From NCBI GenBank assembly GCA_024763365.1, contig JANTFO010000008.1:1-41519 (forward strand): a DNA stretch of 41,519 nt, given 5' to 3'. Shown piece by piece: positions 7,510 through 15,300 of the stretch. A program made the translations under genes and the position numbers. The notes under the pieces were generated by a model. It made no database searches. It was not told the origin of the DNA and saw only the letters and a list, made by a program, of their open reading frames with translations. Each line of letters begins with the position of its first letter. Position 1 is the stretch's first letter. The DNA comes from Flavobacteriaceae bacterium (GTDB taxonomy: Bacteria; Bacteroidota; Bacteroidia; Flavobacteriales; Flavobacteriaceae).

Positions 7510-8727
7510 TTAATTTTTAAATAATTTTTGAATAATGTTGTTTTTCTCTACTTTCTTTTGCTGGTCATTTTCTGAGAAGTAAGCATTAATTTCATTTTGA
7601 GACATATCTAATACTTGCATGATATATTGATCATAGGTTAGTTTTTTCTCTTCCAACATGCCTTTAAGATAACGCTCAGAAATTTCCATATTTTGGGTTG
7701 TTTCAATTTTCCTTAAAATTTTATATAATTTCTCAATTTGATAAACCGCATTTTCGGGGGCAGCTTTTCTTCGAGCGTAGTAGGCAATAATTTCACCCTT
7801 TTCATTGTACTTAGTGTTAAAGCTGGTAAGTACCCAATAGTATCTTTTGTCTTTAGCCAAATTTTTAACCAAGGCATAGATATTTTGTCCTTTTTTTAAT
7901 CTTTCCCACATTAATTTGAATATCACCTGTGGCATATCGGGATGCCTGATGATATTGTGAGGTTGTCCCATTAATTCATACTCCTGATAACCGGAAATTT
8001 CCATAAAATACTCGTTGGCATATTCTATGATTCCTCGGGCATCTGTTTTTGACATGATAAATCGTTTTGGATTTAATTTTATTTCTTTATCTAATGGAAT
8101 GCTAGGCTCAGGTGTACTTGATAATTTGGGTTTTAAAGTATCATTAAAGTTATCAAGATTATTTTCGTTTATATGAGGGTTAAAAAAATCTTCTAAATCA
8201 GATCTTTTCTTTTGTAGTAATTCAAAGAAAAAATCGTGATAGGATTGATTTTTATCTTCTAAAAGCCCCATCAAATACTTGTAAGAGACTTCCATCCCTT
8301 TTTCATCTTCAATTCCTTTTAGTAATTGATATATTTTTTCAATTTTATCGATGGCTTCTTTTGGAGCAGCTTTTCTTTTAGCAAAATGAGATATAATATT
8401 GTTGTTTTCGTCAAACTTAGTGGTGAGTTGTGCGATAACCCAGTAGTAATTACCTTGTTTGGTAAGATTTTTTACCAATGCATAAAAAGTTTTACCGGTT
8501 TTTAGATGATCCCACATTAATTTAAAGGCAACTTTAGGCATATCGGGATGACGAACGATATTATGTGGTTTCCCCATCAATTCTCTTTCAGAATAGCCAC
8601 ATACATCCATAAAATCCTGATTTGCATATTCTATAATTCCGCGCGGGTCGGTTTTAGACATGCTTAGTTTGGTGGGATCTAGTATAATTTGTTCCCCTTT
8701 AGAATGGTTTAAATTAAATTCATTCAT
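7510..8727 (-). CDS. Tandem two-PAS Aer-like protein (PAS-2)
   Basis: The 405-residue protein is an in-frame doubling of the same unit: PAS plus helical module at about 10-190, then again at about 210-400, joined by a short linker. Both copies keep RHPDMP, a Trp in MWDHL/MWERL, a YYWV strand and RKAAP. The second copy is closer to the single-PAS neighbours (IPLDKEIKLNPKRFIMSKTD) than to the first copy, which suggests fusion of adjacent tandem genes rather than recent internal duplication. There is no output domain, membrane segment or signal peptide. It ends IIQKLFKN, like the other members. It lies 51 bases downstream of PAS-3 and 75 bases upstream of PAS-1, all on the minus strand. Confidence 0.85.
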   Translation of the reverse strand: MNEFNLNHSKGEQIILDPTKLSMSKTDPRGIIEYANQDFMDVCGYSERELMGKPHNIVRHPDMPKVAFKLMWDHLKTGKTFYALVKNLTKQGNYYWVIAQLTTKFDENNNIISHFAKRKAAPKEAIDKIEKIYQLLKGIEDEKGMEVSYKYLMGLLEDKNQSYHDFFFELLQKKRSDLEDFFNPHINENNLDNFNDTLKPKLSSTPEPSIPLDKEIKLNPKRFIMSKTDARGIIEYANEYFMEISGYQEYELMGQPHNIIRHPDMPQVIFKLMWERLKKGQNIYALVKNLAKDKRYYWVLTSFNTKYNEKGEIIAYYARRKAAPENAVYQIEKLYKILRKIETTQNMEISERYLKGMLEEKKLTYDQYIMQVLDMSQNEINAYFSENDQQKKVEKNNIIQKLFKN

Positions 8728-8778
8728 AACAAAAATACTTTTAAAATTAAAAAGGGGGAAAATGTTGAAAATGCTGAA

Positions 8779-9531
8779 TTATCTTTTAAACAGACGATTA
8801 ATGATGCTTTTTTTCTTTGTTTCTTTTTCTACTTGTTTTTCGTCATTAAAATAATAACCGATATTTGTTTCATTGACATTTAAAATTTGCATAATAAACT
8901 CATCGTAGCTGAGATTTTTTTCTTCAAGCATTCCCGAGAAATATTTTTCAGCAACTTCTAAACCTTGATTTTTTTCTATGGCACGTAGCGTTTTATAGAT
9001 TTTTTCAATTTGGTAGATAGCATTAGTTGGTGCTGCTTTTCTTCTCGCGTAGTAGGCTACAATTTTATTGTTTTCGTCATATTTTGTTTCAAAATTAGTC
9101 AATACCCAATAATATCGGCCATCTTTAGCTAAATTTTTGACTAGTGCATAGATATTATCTCCATGTTTGAGTCTGTCCCACATTACTTTAAAAATCACCC
9201 CGGGCATATCCGGATGTCTTATAAAGTTATGCGGTTTTCCCATTAGTTCGTATTCAGAGTAACCAGATATTTCAATGAAATACTCATTAGCATACTCGAT
9301 AATACCATGAGTATCTGTCTTTGACATAATGGTTTTGTTAGGATCAAGGCGAATTTCTTTATCTTTAATGGTTTTTGAAAAAATATCAGAGTTGTTATTT
9401 TCAATTACCGGTAAGTCAGGCTGAGATTCTTTTTCGGGGGATTTGTCAAGGACTATTTGATGCTTTTTTAAAATTTCTTCAATTTGCCTTTTTACATCAC
9501 TTCTAACCTCTTCATTGTCAGAAATATTCAT
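8779..9531 (-). CDS. Free-standing Aer-like PAS-domain protein (PAS-3)
   Basis: The 250 residues comprise an N-terminal extension of about 55 residues (charged, probably helical), then the PAS domain (IRLDPNKTIMSKTDTHGIIE, PHNFIRHPDMPGVIFKVMWD, YARRKAAP), then the shared helical module IEKIYKTLRAIEK...YFSGMLEEKNLSYDEFIM, and a basic tail ending NRLFKR. It is the first gene of the row and has a TACTTTTG -7-like box 55 bases upstream. Like its paralogues it carries no kinase, cyclase or methyl-accepting domain. The role is unknown; a flavin redox sensor acting through protein-protein contact is a guess from the Aer likeness. Confidence 0.85.
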   Translation of the reverse strand: MNISDNEEVRSDVKRQIEEILKKHQIVLDKSPEKESQPDLPVIENNNSDIFSKTIKDKEIRLDPNKTIMSKTDTHGIIEYANEYFIEISGYSEYELMGKPHNFIRHPDMPGVIFKVMWDRLKHGDNIYALVKNLAKDGRYYWVLTNFETKYDENNKIVAYYARRKAAPTNAIYQIEKIYKTLRAIEKNQGLEVAEKYFSGMLEEKNLSYDEFIMQILNVNETNIGYYFNDEKQVEKETKKKSIINRLFKR

Positions 9532-9585
9532 CGAATATTGATTTTAAATTATTAATTTGGGTTGACAAAGAGGTAAATAAGTTTA

Positions 9586-9593
9586 CAAAAGTA
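9586..9593 (-). promoter_or_regulatory. Probable -7 box for the first PAS array
   Basis: TACTTTTG on the minus strand matches TAnnTTTG, 55 bases upstream of the PAS-3 start. No convincing -33 box is seen. Confidence 0.45.
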
Positions 9594-9645
9594 TTAAAAA
9601 AATTAGAATTACCTATAAAAAAAACATTATTGAAGTTAGTGTAAG

Positions 9646-11544
9646 CTAATAAGCCCTTAAATTTTTCCCTTCGTAGTAATTAATAAAAGCCTCATTTACA
9701 ACTCTATTTCCTCCCGGTGTAGGGTAATCACCCGTAAAGTACCAGTCACCTGTGTGTTTGGGAATAGCTAAGTGTAAGTTGTTTACGCTTTGATAGAGAA
9801 TTTCGATTTGAGTATTTTTTATATCAGCGGAGAGCAAGTCTACAATTTTTTTGGAAATTTGCTCATCTGTAAAAGGTTCATATACTTTTGTTACGATGTT
9901 TTGCATCTCAGTATCAGGCTTTTGTAATTCCAGTTTACATTCCTGATATACGTCCATCAACAATTGCACTTGACCGGTTTCTTTAAGCAAAGCGACAGCA
10001 GCTCTAAAGGCAATAAAATCGCCCAGTTTGGCCATATCAATTCCGTAACAGTCCGGATATCTTATTTGAGGTGCTGAAGAAACTATGACAATTTTTTTAG
10101 GATTTAACCGGCTTACAATTTTTAAGATGCTGTTTTTTAGGGTTGTACCTCTCACTATACTATCGTCCAATATCACTAAATTATCTTCTTTTTTGACTAT
10201 GCCGTAGGTAATGTCATAGACATGTGCGACAAGATCATCACGGCTATTGTCATTGGTGATAAAAGTGCGCAGTTTAACATCTTTGACAGCTATTTTTTCC
10301 ACACGTGGTTTTTGAGAAAGTATGTCTTGTATTTTTTCGGAGGTTAGGTTGCCATTTGACTCTAAGATAATTTTGGTTTTTTGTTTGTTGAGATAGTCTT
10401 CAGCAGCTTCTCGCATACCAAAAAAAGCGGTTTCAGCAGTGTTGGGGATATAAGAAAAAACAGTGTTTTTCAAATCGTGATCTATAACTTCTAAAATTTT
10501 TGGAAATAGGAGTTTTCCTAATTTCTTTCGTTCCTGATAGATGTCTGCATCGTTTCCTCTGGAAAAATATATACGCTCAAATGAGCATGCTTTTTTTTCC
10601 TTGGCTTCTAAAACTTGTTCGATATGTATATCCCCTTCTTTTTTGATAATGAGGGCTGCCCCATTATCCAGTTCTTTAACTTTCTGGCCGGTAACATTAA
10701 ATACAGTTTGTAAAGCCGGTTTTTCTGAAGCAATGGCGATCACTTCATCGTTTTGATAGTAAAATGCAGGTCTGATACCATTGGGGTCACGTAAAACAAA
10801 AGCATCACCATGGCCAAATAATCCGCCTATGGTATAGCCGCCATCCCATTTTTTAGCAGATTGTTGTAAAATGTTTACAATATCAATATTTCTACTGATC
10901 AATGCGGAAGCTTCTAGTTTTGAAATATGCTGCTTTTTGAATTTTAGATACAAACGTTCCACTTCTTTATCAAGAAAATGCCCAATTTTCTCCATAATAG
11001 TGACCGTATCCGTATTTTCTTTAGGATGTTGGCCTATTTGAACCAGATCATTTAAAAGTTGATTAGAGTTGGTCATATTGAAATTACCGGCCATGATGAG
11101 GCTGCGGTGTTTCCAATTACTCTGACGGATAAATGGGTGTACGTTTTCAATACTATTACCACCATAAGTCCCATAGCGAACATGGCCCAGAAAAAGTTCA
11201 CCTATATACGGCATATTGGCTTTTTGCCAATCGGTATCATTTTTTTTATTGGGATGTGCTTCAAGAATGTCACTAATCCTTTTATTGATATGATTAAACA
11301 CAACTTGTATGGGCTGTGCCTCATTGGATCTTTTACGACTAATGTAACGGGTACCAGGTTTTGTGTCAAATTTGATACTGGCTATTCCAGCACCATCTTG
11401 CCCTCTGTTATGTTGTTTTTCGAGTAATAAATAGAGTTTATTGAGTCCCCAAAATGCCGTGCCATATTTCTCTTTGTAGAAACTAAGCGGTTTTAATAAC
11501 CTAAGCATTGCAATACCACATTCATGTTTTATTGGATCGCTCAT
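9646..11544 (-). CDS. purF: Amidophosphoribosyltransferase (long Bacteroidota form)
   Basis: The protein resembles glutamine PRPP amidotransferase, the first step of purine synthesis. An N-terminal Ntn glutaminase domain has its nucleophile at Cys9 (KHECGIAML), and FLGHVRYGTYGGNS and RDPNGIRPAFYY follow. A phosphoribosyltransferase domain carries the PRPP loop LVILDDSIVRGTTL and a YPDCYGIDMAKL motif. At 632 residues it is well over the usual 460-510, with an extra C-terminal region of about 100 residues. Cys9 follows eight residues, so a short propeptide would have to be removed. I recall this long form as common in Bacteroidota beside a PfkB kinase, and a second canonical PurF may exist elsewhere, so its exact activity is less certain. 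It lies 55 bases downstream of the PfkB gene in a likely operon. Confidence 0.85.
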   Translation of the reverse strand: MSDPIKHECGIAMLRLLKPLSFYKEKYGTAFWGLNKLYLLLEKQHNRGQDGAGIASIKFDTKPGTRYISRKRSNEAQPIQVVFNHINKRISDILEAHPNKKNDTDWQKANMPYIGELFLGHVRYGTYGGNSIENVHPFIRQSNWKHRSLIMAGNFNMTNSNQLLNDLVQIGQHPKENTDTVTIMEKIGHFLDKEVERLYLKFKKQHISKLEASALISRNIDIVNILQQSAKKWDGGYTIGGLFGHGDAFVLRDPNGIRPAFYYQNDEVIAIASEKPALQTVFNVTGQKVKELDNGAALIIKKEGDIHIEQVLEAKEKKACSFERIYFSRGNDADIYQERKKLGKLLFPKILEVIDHDLKNTVFSYIPNTAETAFFGMREAAEDYLNKQKTKIILESNGNLTSEKIQDILSQKPRVEKIAVKDVKLRTFITNDNSRDDLVAHVYDITYGIVKKEDNLVILDDSIVRGTTLKNSILKIVSRLNPKKIVIVSSAPQIRYPDCYGIDMAKLGDFIAFRAAVALLKETGQVQLLMDVYQECKLELQKPDTEMQNIVTKVYEPFTDEQISKKIVDLLSADIKNTQIEILYQSVNNLHLAIPKHTGDWYFTGDYPTPGGNRVVNEAFINYYEGKNLRAY

Positions 11545-11550
11545 AGGGAA

Positions 11551-11588
11551 GTTGAAAGTTAAAAGTTGAAAGTTAAAAGTTGAAAGTA
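11551..11588. repeat. 14-bp tandem repeat between the PfkB gene and purF
   Basis: The unit GTTGAAAGTTAAAA occurs at 11551-11564 and 11565-11578, then partly again (GTTGAAAGT). It fills most of the 55-base gap between the two genes. Such short GTTGAAAGTT runs are, to my recollection, common filler between Bacteroidota genes. No function is claimed. Confidence 0.8.
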
Positions 11589-11599
11589 CATAAATGTAA

Positions 11600-12526
11600 T
11601 TAGGTTAATTCAATATCAAACTGGGTGAGTACCTTAAACTCTTGTAGTCTTTCTTGTATATCATCTTTGGTTAAATTCATCATTCTTTCTGTGCCAAATT
11701 TTTCTACACAGAATGAAGCGAGATTGGAACCGGCTATAATAGCTCTTTTCATGTTTTCAAAGGAAAGATCATGGGTAGAAGCCATGTGACCAATAAAACC
11801 ACCGGCAAAGGTGTCGCCAGCACCGGTAGGATCAAAAACTTCTTCAAGTGGTAAGGCCGGCGCAAAAAAAGCATTGCCATTTTCAAAGAGTAAAGCACCG
11901 TGTTCTCCTTTTTTAATAATTACATAGCGAGGTCCCATTTTATGAATCTTATCAGCGGCTTTTAATAATGAGTATTCACCACTTAATTGACGAGCCTCTT
12001 CGTCGTTTATCGTTATGACATCTACTTTCTTTAGTACTTCCATCAATTCATCCCAGGTGTTATCCATCCAAAAGTTCATAGTGTCGAGGGCTACGAGTTT
12101 TGGTCTTTTGGGTATTTGTTTGATAGCAGTCATTTGCACTGATGGGTGCAGATTTCCCAACATCAAAAAGTCAGGATTAGTGAGATGTGCCGGGATTTTT
12201 GGTTTGAAATCAGCAAGGACATTTAAGTCAGTTGTTAAGGTGTCTCTTACATTGAGATCGTTATGGTATTTTCCACTCCAGAAGAATGTTTTACCCTCTT
12301 CGATAATTTCAATTCCCGAAGTATCAATTTTTTTTGCTTCCAGTTTAGTTAAGAATTCTTTAGGGAAATCACCTCCCACCACAGAAATAATGGCAGCATT
12401 TACATCGAAATGGGAAGCAGCTAAACTGATATAGGTTGCTGCTCCACCTAATATTTTATCTGTTTTTCCAAAAGGGGTTTCTATGGCATCAAAAGCTACA
12501 GTTCCCAGAATTAAAAGTTTACTCAT
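11600..12526 (-). CDS. PfkB-family sugar/nucleoside kinase
   Basis: The 308-residue kinase has a ribokinase fold. The N-terminus reads LLILGTVAFDAIETPFG, with the substrate-binding GGAATYISLAASHF region at about 28. The C-terminal catalytic signature DPTGAGDTFAGGFIGHMAST holds the anion hole and the catalytic Asp of GAGD. A central LALDTMNFWMDNTWDEL-like segment and ITINDEEARQLSGE are also typical. The substrate cannot be read from sequence; ribokinase- and adenosine-kinase-like roles are both possible. Its position just upstream of purF suggests a link to nucleotide or ribose metabolism. It is divergent from sufE, with back-to-back promoter boxes in between. Confidence 0.88.
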   Translation of the reverse strand: MSKLLILGTVAFDAIETPFGKTDKILGGAATYISLAASHFDVNAAIISVVGGDFPKEFLTKLEAKKIDTSGIEIIEEGKTFFWSGKYHNDLNVRDTLTTDLNVLADFKPKIPAHLTNPDFLMLGNLHPSVQMTAIKQIPKRPKLVALDTMNFWMDNTWDELMEVLKKVDVITINDEEARQLSGEYSLLKAADKIHKMGPRYVIIKKGEHGALLFENGNAFFAPALPLEEVFDPTGAGDTFAGGFIGHMASTHDLSFENMKRAIIAGSNLASFCVEKFGTERMMNLTKDDIQERLQEFKVLTQFDIELT

Positions 12527-12547
12527 GAATCAATTCTTTTATCTTTG
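12518..12547 (+). promoter_or_regulatory. Promoter for sufE
   Basis: TTTA (12518-12521), an 18-base spacer and TATCTTTG (12540-12547) fit the Bacteroidota -33/-7 layout with one mismatch in the -33 box. The same TTTA-N18 spacing recurs before feoA and feoB. The -33 part overlaps the start of the divergent PfkB gene. Confidence 0.55.
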
Positions 12548-12555
12548 CAAAAATA
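12548..12555 (-). promoter_or_regulatory. -7 box for the PfkB gene and purF operon
   Basis: TATTTTTG on the minus strand abuts the sufE -7 box with no gap, so the two divergent -7 elements form one 16-bp block (TATCTTTGCAAAAATA). It lies 22 bases before the kinase ATG. No -33 box is evident. Confidence 0.5.
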
Positions 12556-12631
12556 ATATATTAATTGGTTAATTGAGTCCCCTGTTTAAATAGGAGGAGT
12601 TTAATGCTTGATTTTTTAAATAAGTTTTTAG

Positions 12632-13051
12632 ATGGACATACAAGATATTCAAAATGAAATAATAGATGAGTTTGCTTTTTTCAACGATTGGACAGAGCGC
12701 TATGAGTATTTAATTTCTTTGGGAAAAGATCTAAGTCCTTTGGATGAGGCATATAAAACACCTGATAATTTAATTTCGGGATGCCAATCTCAGGTTTGGC
12801 TACATGCGTCACAAGATGGAGATAGAATTATATTTAAAGCGGATAGTGATGCTATTTTAACCAAAGGTGTCATCGCTTTATTGTTAAGGGTTTTTTCAAA
12901 CCAATCTGCGCAAGATATTTTAAGTGCCGATATTGGTTTTATAGATAAGATTGGATTAAAAGAACACTTATCTCCTACACGAGCCAATGGATTGGCCTCT
13001 ATGATCAAACATATAAAATTATATGCATTGGCATTTCAGTCTAAAATGTAA
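12632..13051 (+). CDS. sufE: SufE-type cysteine desulfurase activator
   Basis: SufE accepts persulfide sulfur from the desulfurase SufS and passes it to the Suf iron-sulfur scaffold. The 139-residue protein has the family opening (EIIDEFAFFNDWTERYEYLI), the acceptor cysteine at Cys51 in NLISGCQSQVWL, and the LSPTRANGLASMI helix near the C-terminus. The length matches the family. The gene stands alone between divergent and convergent neighbours, apart from any suf operon. A 16-bp hairpin terminator follows directly. Confidence 0.96.
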   Translation: MDIQDIQNEIIDEFAFFNDWTERYEYLISLGKDLSPLDEAYKTPDNLISGCQSQVWLHASQDGDRIIFKADSDAILTKGVIALLLRVFSNQSAQDILSADIGFIDKIGLKEHLSPTRANGLASMIKHIKLYALAFQSKM

Positions 13052-13053
13052 AA

Positions 13054-13086
13054 AAACCTAACAGGTTTTTAAAACCTGTTAGGTTT
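13054..13086. terminator. Bidirectional terminator between sufE and the sulfurtransferase gene
   Basis: AAACCTAACAGGTTTT (13054-13069) and AAAACCTGTTAGGTTT (13071-13086) form a perfect 16-bp inverted repeat with a 1-base centre. A and T runs at the ends suit convergent genes on either side. Confidence 0.85.
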
Positions 13087-13116
13087 GATAATTAATTCAA
13101 ATAATTTATAAATATC

Positions 13117-14016
13117 TTATTTTACTACAGGTTTACCGTCAGCGGCCCATTGTAGATAAGAACCTTCATACATTTTTACGTTAGGGTAACCCATCACATT
13201 ATGAAGGTAAGCATACATAGTAGCTCCTTTTACGCCGGTTTTACAATATACGATGTAAGTTTTTTCCGGTGAAAAAGCCACATCAGGAGCTAAGGCTTTA
13301 AACTCTTCAGGGCTGATAAATACTTTGTCATTCCCTTTTATAGTGCTTTCATAAGGTATATTAACAGCACCTTCAATATGGCCTTCACTGTATTCGTTGT
13401 TTCCGGTTCCTGTACCGTTGAATTCTTCAGGCTTACGGGCATCGATGATTATAACATCAGGGTTTCCGATCATTGATTCAACAAAAGCTGTATCGGCAAA
13501 AATATCAGGATTTAGGTTAACAGTGAATGTTTTTGGTGTTACTTTTGGTTTTGCAGAAGTTAATTTTACACGAGCTTTTCTGAAAGTGCTCATGTTTTTG
13601 TGCAACAATTTTACATTTTCTGCCCCGAGATATTTTAATACCCAATATACACGAGTGGAATATTTTTGAGAGCCTTCGTCATAAACGACGATTTCATCTT
13701 CGTTAGAAATACCGTTTTCTCCTAATATTTTTGCAACCGCTTCAGGACTTTGTAATAAACCGTAAACAGGTTCATTAACATTGAATTTTGCATAAGGTAA
13801 ATTGATGGCGCCCTCAATATGTGATTGGTCATATAGTTTAGCTTTCGCGGCATCAATTACAACAAGATTTTTATTTTCTTTTTGCAGTTTGACAAAATCA
13901 CTGGCACAGATCATTTCTGCTTTTACGGCAGGTGCTTCCATGACTTCTTGCGCTACAGCAGTAGTCATTATAAAGAAAAGAGATACTATACTGAGTAAGA
14001 ATTTTTTTGTGTTCAT
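13117..14016 (-). CDS. Periplasmic tandem-rhodanese sulfurtransferase (TST/SseA type)
   Basis: The 299-residue protein has an N-terminal signal peptide (KKFLLSIVSLFFIMTTAVAQ, cut after about residue 22) and two rhodanese domains. The first (about 40-155) has lost the cysteine (IVVYDEGSQKYSTRVYWVLK), as is normal for two-domain thiosulfate/mercaptopyruvate sulfurtransferases. The second (about 165-290) has the catalytic Cys258 in YIVYCKTGVKG. It would move sulfane sulfur from thiosulfate or a related donor to a thiol in the periplasm; the donor cannot be read. It closes the block of sulfur genes and is separated from the porin gene upstream by a terminator. Its export places it with the TAT-exported molybdoenzyme system. 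Confidence 0.92.
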   Translation of the reverse strand: MNTKKFLLSIVSLFFIMTTAVAQEVMEAPAVKAEMICASDFVKLQKENKNLVVIDAAKAKLYDQSHIEGAINLPYAKFNVNEPVYGLLQSPEAVAKILGENGISNEDEIVVYDEGSQKYSTRVYWVLKYLGAENVKLLHKNMSTFRKARVKLTSAKPKVTPKTFTVNLNPDIFADTAFVESMIGNPDVIIIDARKPEEFNGTGTGNNEYSEGHIEGAVNIPYESTIKGNDKVFISPEEFKALAPDVAFSPEKTYIVYCKTGVKGATMYAYLHNVMGYPNVKMYEGSYLQWAADGKPVVK

Positions 14017-14034
14017 GTCTGTTGTTTTATGTTT

Positions 14035-14085
14035 AAAAAATGTGTGAGTAGCAAGGTATTCTAAAATCCGTAACTACTCACACAA
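14035..14085 (-). terminator. Intrinsic terminator after the porin gene
   Basis: On the minus strand TGTGTGAGTAG (14084-14074) pairs with CTACTCACACA (14051-14041), an 11-bp perfect stem with a 22-base loop, followed by TTTTTT. It lies between the porin stop and the sulfurtransferase start, so the latter probably has its own promoter or depends on read-through. Confidence 0.75.
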
Positions 14086-14104
14086 ATCCTATACCATTTC
14101 GGTA

Positions 14105-15256
14105 TTATTTAATAACTATTTGTAATTGTACTTGAAGCATGTCATGATAAGGTTCGTTCCATGCGTAAGGTACTTCTTTGTTGTTATATTGGTAATTCAC
14201 TTGCAAGCGAGTCCATTCGTTAAAGAAATAATTGACTCCAAATGTAGTACGAGATACCATATCATCATCAGTATTTAAGCTTGGGTCAAAAGTTTCATAC
14301 TTAATAACAGGTTCTATGTTCCAAGGTGTTTTATAAAGGGCAGTTAAATAATAACCATCTTTTTCGTCAGAACCAGGAACGTATGAAGTAGTAGCTCCAC
14401 AACCATCGCCGGTGACAACTTCTACAGTACCTTCATCTTTACCAGATAAGAGTTCGCCCATTAGTACAAAGTTCATATACTCAACTTTGGCCTCAAAGCC
14501 CATACGAGTTCTTTTATCAAATTCATTTACAGCATTTTCTGTAGTAGGTGTAGCTTTAACAGATTTAAAACTGGCCCCTAAAGTCAAAATATCCAGCACA
14601 TTTGCTGTAAATCTACCGGCAAACTGTTTGTATTGTTCAGGTAGGCTAGCCAAACTTTCATCTCTACTGATCAAATCTCTTCCTAAACCATTTTGGTAAG
14701 CTACTTGCCAACCAAGTTTTAGAAAAGTTTCGCCTTCTTCGTCTTCAGAAGAGGCATTACTAAACAAATCACCTGAGTTACCATATACCATGATACCCAT
14801 ATCACGAATTGGTGCTCCTAAATTAGAAGAAACCATGGAACGGTCTATAGTATACAATTTATGACATCCTTGTAATTGTTCTGCACCAAAAGGCGTTTTA
14901 AACTGTCCCATTGAAACGTTAGCATAGGGTTTAAAACGATTGTAGGATACAAAAGCATCACAAATACCGAAGCCTGCAGCAGGTGCGTATTCCAGTATGA
15001 AATAGTAGGAGAAATCATAAGGGACATTACCCATTACACCGAGTCTAGCTCTATTGAAAAAGAATCCACTTGTATCATCTTCCAAATAGGTGTTGTACTT
15101 AGAATTCACTTCATTAAGTTGATATTCATATTGTGGTTGGATAAACCCAAAAAAATTGATACCATCACCTTCACCGGGGTCTTCACATCCTTGAGAAAAG
15201 ACAACCTGAAGTGAAAACAGTGCAACTAAAGTTAAGATTACATTATATATTTTCAT
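14105..15256 (-). CDS. Phosphate-selective porin O/P-type outer-membrane porin
   Basis: The 383-residue beta-barrel has a signal peptide (MKIYNVILTLVALFSLQVVFSQ). Family features are the FFGFIQPQYEYQLNE first strand, FFFNRARLGVMGNV, ILEYAPAAG and VSMGQFKTPFGAEQL, and the aromatic last strands ending QVQLQIVIK. Porins of this group let anions through the outer membrane; the solute here is unknown. It is 44 bases downstream of the double-rhodanese lipoprotein gene and likely cotranscribed with it. That suggests uptake of a sulfur oxyanion such as thiosulfate, which is inference. Confidence 0.85.
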   Translation of the reverse strand: MKIYNVILTLVALFSLQVVFSQGCEDPGEGDGINFFGFIQPQYEYQLNEVNSKYNTYLEDDTSGFFFNRARLGVMGNVPYDFSYYFILEYAPAAGFGICDAFVSYNRFKPYANVSMGQFKTPFGAEQLQGCHKLYTIDRSMVSSNLGAPIRDMGIMVYGNSGDLFSNASSEDEEGETFLKLGWQVAYQNGLGRDLISRDESLASLPEQYKQFAGRFTANVLDILTLGASFKSVKATPTTENAVNEFDKRTRMGFEAKVEYMNFVLMGELLSGKDEGTVEVVTGDGCGATTSYVPGSDEKDGYYLTALYKTPWNIEPVIKYETFDPSLNTDDDMVSRTTFGVNYFFNEWTRLQVNYQYNNKEVPYAWNEPYHDMLQVQLQIVIK

Positions 15257-15300
15257 TGTGTTGTTTTAAAATGTTATTAAAGAGTTTTGTAAACACTTAC

